Assembly (NCBI GenBank): GCA_038528965.1
Contig: JBCBEC010000004.1
Location: 186,001 to 250,000 of the forward strand
DNA length: 64,000 nt
Origin: Lewinella sp038528965
GTDB taxonomy: Bacteria; Bacteroidota; Bacteroidia; Chitinophagales; Saprospiraceae
Direction of reading: 5' to 3'
Shown one piece after another: positions 1 to 8,414 of this stretch. Position 1 is the first letter of the stretch. Each line of letters opens with the position of its first letter. A program made the translations under genes and the position numbers. A model generated the notes under the pieces. That model worked only from the letters and a program-made list of their open reading frames with translations. It had not been told where the DNA came from and ran no database searches.

Positions 1-329
1 TCCTCGTAGGCGACGGAAGCGGTTCGACCAAAATTGTGGTGCAACAGGCGCACGTATTCTTGCACTTCCGGGATAGCCTCCACCAAGGCGGGCCCCGTGA
101 TATTAGGAGCTGAAGCCCATTTCTCTGCCGTTCCATCGTAATCAACGGCTAAATTCACCCGACAAATACGATCTGCGTTAGCATGGTAGCGGTCGAAGGA
201 AAATTCCTTCTGCACGTATAGGAACAAAGCAATTGCAGCCGCCATACCAACCGTGAGACCCAATACATTGAGTAGGGTAAAGAAACGGTGTTTGCGCAAT
301 TGGCGCCAGGCCAGTTTTAAGTGTAGCAT
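1..329 (-). CDS. MacB/FtsX-type ABC transporter permease, N-terminal part (cut by window edge)
   Basis: Only the first 109 codons are inside the window; the gene continues beyond the left edge. The start is the ATG at 329-327, giving MLHLKLAWRQLRKHRFF, a positively charged cytoplasmic lead, then a first membrane helix around LNVLGLTVGMAAAIALF and the beginning of an extracytoplasmic domain (FDRYHANADRICRVN). This is the standard opening of the two-module permeases that fill the next 23 kb, so it is the tenth member seen. It lies 115 bp downstream of its neighbour on the same strand; the gap carries a palindromic repeat cluster. Identity as a permease is firm from the N-terminus; whether the gene is intact cannot be judged here. 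Confidence 0.85.
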   Translation of the reverse strand, partial: MLHLKLAWRQLRKHRFFTLLNVLGLTVGMAAAIALFLYVQKEFSFDRYHANADRICRVNLAVDYDGTAEKWASAPNITGPALVEAIPEVQEYVRLLHHNFGRTASVAYE

Positions 330-364
330 AGTCAGGTGGTTTTTTTAGATATTTCTGTCGTAGG

Positions 365-442
365 GTAGAGACGCATTGCAATGCGTCTTTACAACCAAAA
401 GGCAATGCGTATTTACAACAATATGCAGTGCGCCTTTACAGC
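365..442. repeat. Palindromic repeat cluster (GACGCATTGCAATGCGTC family), one full and two half copies
   Basis: A perfect 18-bp palindrome GACGCATTGCAATGCGTC (370-387) followed by TTTAC, then two degenerate half-copies (about 401-416 and 422-441), each again ending in a TTTAC-like tail. It fills the junction between two permease genes. The same family recurs at 5847, 10886, 13420, 15945, 23376 and 51664. It could act as an RNA hairpin between cistrons; the function is not shown by sequence. Confidence 0.8.
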
Positions 443-444
443 TG

Positions 445-2889
445 CTATTCATTCCGCAAAGACTCAACAGGATTGGCCGTGGCCGCCCGTAGCGCTCGCC
501 AGCCAACCGTAAACAACCCTAAAGTGAGTACGCCAAGAATAGCAATCAGCAATGGACCAGGCCCCAAGTCAATGGGGTAAGCAAAGTTCTGTAACCACTG
601 CGTACTGCTGTACCAAACCAATGGCACTGCGATTAAAAAAGCGATAAGGATGAGCCAGATGAATTGCTTGCTGAGCAACAAGACTATTTGGGTTAGAGAA
701 GCACCTAGGACCTTACGGATACCAATTTCGCGAACGCGTTCCGCCAGTAGTAAACTTACCAGGCCAAACAAGCCCAGGCCAGCTATCAACATCGCCAGGC
801 CAGTAAACACCCGGAACAAGCGACTCAGCTGTACCTCGGACGCAAATAACTGATTGTAACTCTCATCCAAGAAGCTATAACGCAGCGGTACGCCAGGTTC
901 AAACTGCTGCCAGCGCTGCTCCACATGCGCAATGGCACTATTCACGTTCTCTCCCGTTAGGCGCACACTGATGTAATCTTTGAAGACAAAGCCTTGGAAG
1001 AAGCAAAATGCCAGCGGCTGAATTTCTTGATGCAAGGATTGTAGGTGAAAATCCTGCACTACACCAATGACCTGTAGGCGTTCCTCATCATCCCGACCTT
1101 CGTTTTTCACGATCATGTGCCCCACGGGGTTTTCCAACTCAAGTAGCCTAACGGCTGACTCATTGAGAATAATCCCCATACTATCCCGGCTGCTAAGCGC
1201 CTGAAAGTTGCGGCCATCCACGATCTGGACATCAAGGGTGGGCAAGAATGAATCATCCGCTAAAATCCAGTTGATCCCGGTCCCATCATCGAAACCTTCG
1301 GCGCGAAAATCTCGCATTTGGTAAGATGCCTGCCCGGGCAGGCCATTGGAAAAGCCGGCCGCCGAAATACCCGGATGACTTTCTAACTCTGCTTTGAAAG
1401 CATCCTTTCGTTCGTCAATCTCACGGTCATTTTCGATCACCAGGAGATTGTTCTTACCGAAGCCCAATTCCTTGCTTTGAAAGTAGTTGACCTGTTGATA
1501 GATCGTCCAACTACCGGCAATGAGGACCATAGATAGACCTAATTGAAAAACGACTAGTCCATTGCGGAGTGTCCGGTCAGATATGAGTTTTAGTTGTCGA
1601 CCACGCAGTACATCAGTAGAGGCAAAGCGGCTCAGATAAAAGGCAGGATATAAACCAGCCAATAAGCCCGTGAACAAGCTTAAGGCAACCAATTGCAGCA
1701 AAAACAGGGGCTGCCAGTAGACACTTAAGTTTGCATTGCGGCCCAGCCATTCTGCCGCTATACCATTCCAGGCCAGCACCAAACCCAGAGCAACACCACC
1801 AGCTAACAAACCCGTAACCACTGACTCTGCCAAGTGCTGACGAATCAAACTACCGTAGGTAGCTCCCAGAATCTTGCGTACCCCAGTTTCAGCAGCTCGG
1901 CGGGTAGCTTGGGCAGTAGCCAGGTTGATGAAATTGATAATAGCCATAAACAACACCAGATAGGCCGCCCACATAAACAACTTCACGTAAGTTGCATTGC
2001 CATTGGGGCGCATCTCCCGCAAGTAGTTGGAAGTAAGGTGAATATCTGCTATGGATTGAAGCGGATAGTCAAAGTTCACCGTAGCCAATTGTTCAGGATT
2101 CGCTTCGGCAAAGGACATTTTGCTCAGCGTGTATTCCTCCGCGATATTTTTGAGTTTAGCCTGTAGTTGCTCGCGTTCTGCACCCTCGTGAGCACTCGTC
2201 CGCAGATAGGTTTGCATCACATTCCAAGTCCAAACCTGATTACGGTATAGATCTTCGGGATAGCTACTCGCACTCACCACCATCTCGAATTGCAGATGCG
2301 AATTCTCTGGTTGATCCTCCATCACACCGGTAACGTTCCAAGGGGTACCTGCGTCTTTCCCCCCCAGGAGTTGCCGGCCGACGATATCTCCCTTCTCAAA
2401 AGCCTCCTCGCCGAAATAGCGGATGGCGGCAGATTTCGGCAGCACTACGGAAGCAGGTTCTTTTAATGCGGTTTCTGGGTCACCATCAATCAGGCCATAA
2501 TCAAGCACTTTGAAGAAGTCTTCATCTGCTGCATAAGCCTGCGTTTCCCGAAAAACCAGATCGTGATCGTTATCTGGTCGCAGCGTAAAATCAGACCAGT
2601 AGAACACCCTTACAATGGCTTCCACTTCCGGAATCTGTTGCCGGACGACTTCTGCTAGTGGTGGCGGTGTGGTAGCGTAGCGTTCTTCTTCCCCCTCAAA
2701 ACCCCATAGGGTATTCAGGCGAAAAACTTGCTCGGAATCCTGATAGAATTGATCATAGCTCCGTTCGAAGTTCACATACTCTTGAATGAGCAGGAAGGTT
2801 GCCATGCCAACGGCCAATCCTAGCACGTTCAAACTGGTGGTCAGGCGATTCTTGCGGAGATAACGTAGGGCGATTTTTAACTTATGCAT
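445..2889 (-). CDS. Two-module MacB/FtsX-type ABC transporter permease (814 aa)
   Basis: Inner-membrane permease subunit of a MacB/FtsX-like ABC system; members of this superfamily use ATP hydrolysis in the cytoplasm to move an extracytoplasmic domain rather than forming a classic channel. Layout: helix at about 19-38; first MacB periplasmic core at 45-290; helices at about 303-322, 355-377 and 395-418 with the coupling segment ETGVRKILGA (335-344) between the first two; a fifth helix at 443-465; a second periplasmic core at 470-680 with the VIGVVQDFHLQSL motif; and three final helices after EIGIRKVLGA. It ends in NPVESLRNE. The start is the ATG at 2889. It is about twice the length of a canonical MacB permease half because both modules are fused. 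No ATPase domain. The transported substrate is unknown. Confidence 0.9.
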   Translation of the reverse strand: MHKLKIALRYLRKNRLTTSLNVLGLAVGMATFLLIQEYVNFERSYDQFYQDSEQVFRLNTLWGFEGEEERYATTPPPLAEVVRQQIPEVEAIVRVFYWSDFTLRPDNDHDLVFRETQAYAADEDFFKVLDYGLIDGDPETALKEPASVVLPKSAAIRYFGEEAFEKGDIVGRQLLGGKDAGTPWNVTGVMEDQPENSHLQFEMVVSASSYPEDLYRNQVWTWNVMQTYLRTSAHEGAEREQLQAKLKNIAEEYTLSKMSFAEANPEQLATVNFDYPLQSIADIHLTSNYLREMRPNGNATYVKLFMWAAYLVLFMAIINFINLATAQATRRAAETGVRKILGATYGSLIRQHLAESVVTGLLAGGVALGLVLAWNGIAAEWLGRNANLSVYWQPLFLLQLVALSLFTGLLAGLYPAFYLSRFASTDVLRGRQLKLISDRTLRNGLVVFQLGLSMVLIAGSWTIYQQVNYFQSKELGFGKNNLLVIENDREIDERKDAFKAELESHPGISAAGFSNGLPGQASYQMRDFRAEGFDDGTGINWILADDSFLPTLDVQIVDGRNFQALSSRDSMGIILNESAVRLLELENPVGHMIVKNEGRDDEERLQVIGVVQDFHLQSLHQEIQPLAFCFFQGFVFKDYISVRLTGENVNSAIAHVEQRWQQFEPGVPLRYSFLDESYNQLFASEVQLSRLFRVFTGLAMLIAGLGLFGLVSLLLAERVREIGIRKVLGASLTQIVLLLSKQFIWLILIAFLIAVPLVWYSSTQWLQNFAYPIDLGPGPLLIAILGVLTLGLFTVGWRALRAATANPVESLRNE

Positions 2890-2962
2890 TGTTAGTTGTT
2901 TTGTTGTGAACTTTGCCCACTATTTTTTGGGGTGTAGGATACAGTACCCTGGCAAACCTCAC

Positions 2963-3045
2963 AGTACTAGGTACTTAGTAAAAGGTACTTGGTATAAGCT
3001 GGACTTTGCGATCTTCAAATCTAAGTACTATATACCCGGTACTTT
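2963..3045. repeat. GTACTTAGT-type degenerate simple repeat in permease junction
   Basis: The 229-bp junction 2890-3118 contains several imperfect copies of a GTACTTRGTA motif: AGTACTAGGTACTTAGTA (2963-2980), AAGGTACTTGGTATA (2982-2996), and AAGTACTATATACCCGGTACTTT (about 3033-3055, with interruptions). Short palindromic words (GTAC, TAGGTA/TACCTA) make the stretch self-complementary. It differs from the GACGCATTGC family at most other junctions. No promoter or gene is evident here. Confidence 0.6.
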
Positions 3046-3118
3046 CTACCGTGAACTTCGACTAACACCAACAAAAATTGCAAAGTAGCTGAGTGCGAAA
3101 TTCAGTTTACTATAATCT

Positions 3119-5464
3119 TTATTCATCACGAAGGCTGTCAACTGGATTGGTGAAGGCCGCCTTTAACAGGTGCCAGCTTATGGTAGTTAAAGCGATTAAT
3201 AATAGGAGGCCACCACCCTGCAAGAACAGTACCATATCCAGATTAATCCGGTAGGCAAAATTGCTGAGCCAGGTATTGACCAGCCACCAAGCGATAGGCA
3301 CTGCCAACAGGCAACCCAAACCAATCATCCAAAAGTAGCGGCGACTCAAAAGACCTAGTAGCTGAGTCAGGTTTGCACCAAGCACTTTGCGGATACCAAT
3401 CTCCTTGGTTCGTGCCTGAATATGCATGGCAGAAAGGGCAAAGAGCCCCGCACAAGCCAAAATGATGACCACTACCGTGAAAAAGCGCAATAACAGCAGC
3501 GTACTCTCGGCGGTGCCATACAAACCAGCAAAATGCTCGTCAAGAAACTCCAAGGATAGCTGACGACGAGATGGTACTTGTCCTACCGCATCACTAAGGA
3601 ATGCCATGACTTCTGCTTCTCGCCCGCTTTGAACACGAACGCTCAAGTAACCGTCTTCCAATTCTTTCTTTGGCCCGACGAAAAAGTGAATTACCGGCTC
3701 TACCGGTGCCTCCAGCGATTGGTAGTGATAGTCCTCTACTATACCGACCACTTCAAATCGACTATCTGTCTTGCTTTTAATCAGTGCTCCATCAGCACTT
3801 CCAGCGGGGATACCAAGTACCTTTCTGGCCGACTCGTTGAGTATCACTTTACCATCCGTATCCGTTTGCCGATCAGCACTAAAGCCACGGCCTTCCAGCA
3901 AGGGTATATCAAAAGTCTGAAAGTAGTCGGAGCCAATATTTGTTTGCCGCAGGCGTGCTCCATCTGTCGCACTCTCTTTCAGAAAGTAGTTGTAGTTTTC
4001 TGAGTAATCACCCGGAAAATCATAGCTCAGCGTATAGGCCTCCACAGCACTATTCTGCTCTAACTGATCCAAAATCGGTACTACTCTTTTCCAAGACTGA
4101 TCAGGGTCCTTAAAGTCAAGCTCTAAATCACCGATTAGGACATTACTGCTAGCCAGGCCTAGGTCAGCGGCCTTCATGAAGTGAATTTGTCGAGCTACCG
4201 CAATACTGCTCACTAATAAGACCAGCGTGATGGCAAATTGAGCTACCACCAGACTAGAACGAAAACCATTCCCTTTGGCAGTAGTCGTTTTTCCTTTTAA
4301 TCCGCTGAGGTCAGCTTTTTTGAAAAGCTGCCAAGCGGGGTATAAACCGGCCGACAGCGTAAGTGCTAAGACCATGCCCACACCAATCAAAAAGAAAGTC
4401 GCGCTGTTAGCCTCATCAAGGGATAGCTGGCTACCCAGGCTTTGGTTGATAAACGGCAAGCTAAAGTGAATAAGAAATAGGCCGAGAGCCAGCGAAATGA
4501 TGGTCAACAACAAGGCCTCTAATTGGAACTGCCGCAAAATGCTCAAGCGAGCTGCCCCCAGCACCTTGCGAATAGAAACTTCTGACACCCGCCCCATAGC
4601 CTTAGCCAAAGTGAGGTTAATGAAGTTGAGGGCCACCACCAATAATAGAAAGAAGGCTACAATACCCACTCCTACCAATAAGGGTGAATTTCCACTCAGC
4701 TCAGCGTGATATTCCGCAAAGGGCGATAAAAACAACTCGCGATCCTTGGAGGCTTCATCAAAATAGCGATCAACAAAGTAGGGCAGCTTTGCCTCAAGTG
4801 GTTCTTTTTGTGCGATGTCCTCCAGTACCACAAATGTTTCCTGAAAACTATTGTACCAGTTAGCTACCTCTCGAAATTCAGCGTCAGCAAGGATCGTTTC
4901 CAGGGAGACCAAAGAGTTGAATTGCAGTGAAGATTGCACGGGTAGCGGCTCCAATACGCCCGTAACCTGATACACTGTAGTATCAATCAACACAGACTCC
5001 CCCACTGGATTGCGCTCACCAAAGAGGCTTTCTGACTCCTCCGCTCCCAGGACAATTTGGTGGGGGTCACTCAGGGCTTTCGCTGGATCACCGTAGCGCA
5101 GTGGAAAATCAAAAACTTCAAAGAATGTCCCGTCCACGTGCGACAATACGCTGTGAGCAGATTTGCCTTCGTATTCTAGCCAGGTATCATACCAAGTCAC
5201 TAAGCGCGTACCGGCAACTACTTCTGGATAATCTTCCAACAGCTTAGGTAGTGCAGGGGTAACTGATTGGGTATACTCCTGACTCTCTCGCAGCACAAAA
5301 ATGCGATCCAGTTTACCATGTAGCTGGTCGTAAGTGAGCTCCTGTTGCAGGAAAAGCATAATGACCAGTACACCCGCTAAGCCGATGACTAAACCAGCGG
5401 TATTAATCAGCGTAAAGAGTTTATTCTGGCGCAGGTGCCGCCAAGCCAATTTTAGATTTTGCAT
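3119..5464 (-). CDS. Two-module MacB/FtsX-type ABC transporter permease (781 aa)
   Basis: Same architecture as the gene downstream of it (445-2889) but with a shorter first extracytoplasmic domain, making it the shortest complete member of the cluster. Recognisable marks are the N-terminus MQNLKLAWRHLRQNKLFTL, the first coupling segment VSIRKVLGAARLSIL after FINLTLAKAMGR, a linker KKADLSGLKGKTTTAKGNGF before helix five, the second-module signature VVGIVEDYHYQSL, and EIGIRKVLGANLTQLLGLL before the last helices. It ends NPVDSLRDE. The ATG at 5464 is a clear start directly before the charged lead. Only 36 bp separate it from the small gene upstream (5501-5797), so the two are probably co-transcribed. 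The substrate is unknown. Confidence 0.9.
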   Translation of the reverse strand: MQNLKLAWRHLRQNKLFTLINTAGLVIGLAGVLVIMLFLQQELTYDQLHGKLDRIFVLRESQEYTQSVTPALPKLLEDYPEVVAGTRLVTWYDTWLEYEGKSAHSVLSHVDGTFFEVFDFPLRYGDPAKALSDPHQIVLGAEESESLFGERNPVGESVLIDTTVYQVTGVLEPLPVQSSLQFNSLVSLETILADAEFREVANWYNSFQETFVVLEDIAQKEPLEAKLPYFVDRYFDEASKDRELFLSPFAEYHAELSGNSPLLVGVGIVAFFLLLVVALNFINLTLAKAMGRVSEVSIRKVLGAARLSILRQFQLEALLLTIISLALGLFLIHFSLPFINQSLGSQLSLDEANSATFFLIGVGMVLALTLSAGLYPAWQLFKKADLSGLKGKTTTAKGNGFRSSLVVAQFAITLVLLVSSIAVARQIHFMKAADLGLASSNVLIGDLELDFKDPDQSWKRVVPILDQLEQNSAVEAYTLSYDFPGDYSENYNYFLKESATDGARLRQTNIGSDYFQTFDIPLLEGRGFSADRQTDTDGKVILNESARKVLGIPAGSADGALIKSKTDSRFEVVGIVEDYHYQSLEAPVEPVIHFFVGPKKELEDGYLSVRVQSGREAEVMAFLSDAVGQVPSRRQLSLEFLDEHFAGLYGTAESTLLLLRFFTVVVIILACAGLFALSAMHIQARTKEIGIRKVLGANLTQLLGLLSRRYFWMIGLGCLLAVPIAWWLVNTWLSNFAYRINLDMVLFLQGGGLLLLIALTTISWHLLKAAFTNPVDSLRDE

Positions 5465-5500
5465 GTGCTACAGTTTATCAGGTGGTTAAGTGTAGAAATC

Positions 5501-5797
5501 CTACAAATCAGCCAGCTTGAGTTGGCGTTTCCGTTCCCAATCTTCTTTACGAATAAAGGTGATTGGGATAAATTCTTCATTGGGCTCGCCGATGTAGTAC
5601 AGCGCCCATTCGTGGTCATAATCGTTGAGCAGGTTACGGATACATTCTACCCGGTTGACGGTAGGGATTTCACAATCTTCCCAGTAGAAAAGCTCCACCT
5701 TGTAATGTACCTGTTGCTTTTCACCATTGATTGTGATTTCAACTTCAATTTCCTGACGGCCGCGGCCCTTCGGAATAGGTATAGCAATGTGAGACAT
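5501..5797 (-). CDS. Small protein of unknown function inserted in the permease array (98 aa)
   Basis: I do not recognise a family. The 98-residue product is soluble-looking, with no signal peptide or membrane helix. It begins MSHIAIPIPKGRGRQEIEVE, has an alternating hydrophilic/hydrophobic beta-rich N-terminal half (VEITINGEKQQVHYKVELF), a central acidic WEDCEIP, a helical RNLLNDYDHEW stretch, and a basic C-terminus KEDWERKRQLKLADL. Two cysteines (in EDCEIP and VECIRN) are present. It is the only non-permease gene within the array, on the same strand, 36 bp upstream of one permease and 125 bp downstream of another. It may be a cytoplasmic accessory protein or an unrelated passenger. Support for being real comes from its fit in the gap, a proper ATG, and a normal composition. 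Confidence 0.65.
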   Translation of the reverse strand: MSHIAIPIPKGRGRQEIEVEITINGEKQQVHYKVELFYWEDCEIPTVNRVECIRNLLNDYDHEWALYYIGEPNEEFIPITFIRKEDWERKRQLKLADL

Positions 5798-5842
5798 GAG
5801 CGTGAGATTTATGAGTAAGTAAGAGTATTTATCGTAGCGGGT

Positions 5843-5914
5843 TAGAGACGCATTGCAATGCGTCTTTACAGCAATAGCAATGCGTCTTTACAGCAAAGGC
5901 AATGCGTCTCTACC
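5843..5914. repeat. Palindromic repeat cluster, one full and two half copies
   Basis: A perfect GACGCATTGCAATGCGTC palindrome at 5847-5864, followed by two half copies AGCAATGCGTCTTTACAGC (about 5876-5894) and GGCAATGCGTCTCTAC (about 5898-5913). The arrangement of one complete palindrome plus two right-half copies is the same as at 365-442, which suggests duplication of a composite unit. It fills the junction between the small gene and the next permease. Confidence 0.8.
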
Positions 5915-5921
5915 CGCTATA

Positions 5922-8300
5922 TTAATCGTTCCGGATCGCCTCCACCGGGTTCCTTAGCGCGGCTTTAAGGCTTTGCAGGCCTACCGTAAACAAGGCAATA
6001 CCTAAAGCCAAGCCACCGGCTAGCGCAAAGACCCACCAACGGATTTCAATACGGTAAGCGTAGTCCTGCAGCCAGCCCTGCATGATCCAGTATGCTACCG
6101 GCGTGGCAAATACCAGGGCGATGACCACTAGTTTCAAGAAGTCGGTAGAGATTAAGTTGATTATACTGTAGATGGTGGCACCCAGCACTTTCCGGATTCC
6201 AATCTCTCGCGAACGACGCTCCGATACGTAAGCGGCCATACCAAACAGTCCAAGACAGCTAATGAAGATCGCCAAGAGGGTAAAGAAACCGGCTAGTTTG
6301 CCCAAGCGATTTTCATCCTCAAACTTCTCGGAGTGTTGCTGATCAATGAAGGAATAATCGAAGGTATTGACGGGATCAAACTTAGTGTAAACGCCCTCTA
6401 CTGCAGCCAAGGCCTCATTAGTGCTTACACCTGGTTTAAGCTTGATGAGCGAATACTGAGCGCGCGACTCATCAATAAAGAACATCATCTGCTTAACCGG
6501 TGTATACGGAGACTGCGTAACCAAATCTTCTACTACCCCGATAATGGTGTAGATTTCGTTATCACCCCAATCGATTTGTTGCCCGATCGGATCATCAAAA
6601 CCCAGGTATTCTACTGCAGCTTCGTTGATCACGAAGGCTAACGTATCCTGCGTAAATTCCCGGGAGAAATCTCGACCTTCTTTAATATTCCAGCCGATAA
6701 CATTACCAAATTCGTGACCGACGCGCAGGGTGACAAATTCATCCTGAAAATCATCTGGTTTACCTTCCCAATTAAAACCACTATTGGTAACGTAAGTCGC
6801 GGCAATTGATGTTTCAGATTTACTGGCATCTTGGACCATTCCTGTTGCCAGGAGCTCTTCTCGGAAACTAGAAAACTTCTCATCAATTTGTGGTCCCCGT
6901 AAGGGCAAGCCGATCACCCCGTCCGTGGTGTAGCCAATGGGTCTATCTTTAGCAAATTCCGTCTGTTGATACACGACTATGGTACCAATGATCAAGATCA
7001 GAGAAATCGTAAACTGCAAAACCACCAGTACCTCGCGGGGGCGGTTATTGAACATATTTTTATTTAGAACTCCCTTCAAAGCATTGACTGGTGCAAAGGA
7101 TGAAAGGTAAAGCGCAGGATAACTGCCCGCCAGACCGCCGGTAAGCAAACAAAAACCACCAAGGGCTAGCCAAAACTGGGGAGCACTCCACGGTAAAGTC
7201 AGTTCTTTATCGGCCACCTCATTAAAAAATGGAAGCAAGGCCACTACCAACAGAAGAGCGATGGCCGCACCCGCAAACGACAACAGCAAAGATTCGCTGT
7301 AGAACTGACTGACCAACTGCCCGCGGCGGGAGCCCATGGTCTTACGGATACCTACCTCACGGGCACGCTTTTCGGAGCGAGCAGTACTGAGGTTCATAAA
7401 GTTGATGCAGGCCAACAAAAGCACGATTAATCCAATAATGGCAAACGCCCTGAAGTAGGTGATTCGGCCGCCCACACTTATCCCATTCTCAAATTCAGAG
7501 TAAAATCGCCAATCCGACATGGGGTGGAGGAATAGTTGAGGGTTGAACCGTAGCCCTTCATCTTCCGCAGCATTATCCAATTTCACATCTGCAATGAGGT
7601 TCGAAACCTCTGCTATATCCGCTCCCTCTTTTACCTCTACCAGGGTCCGGAACCAGCTATTACCCCAGCCTAGCCATTCTGGCAAACCCTTTTCGTACAG
7701 CTCCCAGGTTCCTAGTAACTCGAGTCCTGAGAAGGAGGAATTAGCCGGTGGTTTTTCGAATACGCCTGCTATTTTAACTTCGTATTCCTCATTCAAATTC
7801 ACTACTTCATCCACTACATCCGTTGTTCCAAACACAGCAATAGCAGTTTGCTCAGAAACCAAAATGGAATAGGGGTCCTCTAATCCGGCTCGGGTACCGT
7901 CCAGCATCCGTAAACTGAGCATGTGCGGGAGTCCCGGCTCGGCAAATACACCAGTAAAATTCAGGATATCATCACCCGTTCGTAGGGTATTGGTACCTGA
8001 CCAGGAGCTACGTACCACGTGTTCAAAGTGGCTACCGTAGTTATCCCGCAGCGCCGGAGCAGTTTGCTTGGGTTGGCTCCACCAGGTTTCCACCACGCCA
8101 TCAAAGGTATTATTCTGCATGACGTTGCAAATCCGTTCGTAATTGTCGTGGTATTGGTTATAGCTCATTTCATCCCATAACCAAAGGCCAATACTGATAG
8201 CCACAGCCATTCCCAAGCCTAAACCGGCAATATTTAGTGCGGTAAAAAACTTGTTGTTGCGAAGATGTCGAAATGCAATTCTGAGATTTGTCAAAAACAT
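5922..8300 (-). CDS. Two-module MacB/FtsX-type ABC transporter permease (792 aa)
   Basis: N-terminus MFLTNLRIAFRHLRNNKFF leads into helix one (LNIAGLGLGMAVAISIGLW). The first extracytoplasmic core is tryptophan-rich (for example VVETWWSQPKQ). The first coupling segment reads SEKRAREVGIRKTMGSRRGQL, nearly the same as in the permease at 10925-13387 (SAGRAREVGIRKTLGSERGQL), which marks these two as a sub-group. The second module carries IIGVVEDLVTQSPY instead of the usual DYHxxSL, then RSREIGIRKVLGATIYSI. The C-terminus is NPVEAIRND. Start ATG at 8300. The gap upstream contains a strong hairpin (8348-8387). The substrate is unknown; membership of the array is secure. Confidence 0.9.
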   Translation of the reverse strand: MFLTNLRIAFRHLRNNKFFTALNIAGLGLGMAVAISIGLWLWDEMSYNQYHDNYERICNVMQNNTFDGVVETWWSQPKQTAPALRDNYGSHFEHVVRSSWSGTNTLRTGDDILNFTGVFAEPGLPHMLSLRMLDGTRAGLEDPYSILVSEQTAIAVFGTTDVVDEVVNLNEEYEVKIAGVFEKPPANSSFSGLELLGTWELYEKGLPEWLGWGNSWFRTLVEVKEGADIAEVSNLIADVKLDNAAEDEGLRFNPQLFLHPMSDWRFYSEFENGISVGGRITYFRAFAIIGLIVLLLACINFMNLSTARSEKRAREVGIRKTMGSRRGQLVSQFYSESLLLSFAGAAIALLLVVALLPFFNEVADKELTLPWSAPQFWLALGGFCLLTGGLAGSYPALYLSSFAPVNALKGVLNKNMFNNRPREVLVVLQFTISLILIIGTIVVYQQTEFAKDRPIGYTTDGVIGLPLRGPQIDEKFSSFREELLATGMVQDASKSETSIAATYVTNSGFNWEGKPDDFQDEFVTLRVGHEFGNVIGWNIKEGRDFSREFTQDTLAFVINEAAVEYLGFDDPIGQQIDWGDNEIYTIIGVVEDLVTQSPYTPVKQMMFFIDESRAQYSLIKLKPGVSTNEALAAVEGVYTKFDPVNTFDYSFIDQQHSEKFEDENRLGKLAGFFTLLAIFISCLGLFGMAAYVSERRSREIGIRKVLGATIYSIINLISTDFLKLVVIALVFATPVAYWIMQGWLQDYAYRIEIRWWVFALAGGLALGIALFTVGLQSLKAALRNPVEAIRND

Positions 8301-8347
8301 GCTGTTAGTATTTAGTCGAGTGATTATTACAACAAGTATTTGGACTA

Positions 8348-8387
8348 AAATTTCTACTTCCTATTTTTTGATGACAAGTAGAAATTT
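8348..8387. terminator. Perfect 12-bp inverted repeat in permease junction (hairpin, possible attenuator)
   Basis: The left arm AAATTTCTACTT (8348-8359) and right arm AAGTAGAAATTT (8376-8387) are perfectly complementary around a 16-nt loop that includes TTTTTT. It lies in the 114-bp gap between two permeases. The arms are AT-rich and neither strand has a clean U-run directly after the stem, so it is more likely a processing or attenuation hairpin than a full terminator. Confidence 0.55.
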
Positions 8388-8414
8388 CTTTACGTCCACT
8401 CATAATCTAGTCCA

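Noticed and set aside
3243..3455. Minus-strand and opposite-strand open frames inside the permease genes (for example 3578-4003, 17111-17572)
   Set aside because: They are shadows of conserved permease coding sequence in other frames; the true frame has clear membrane segments and family motifs.
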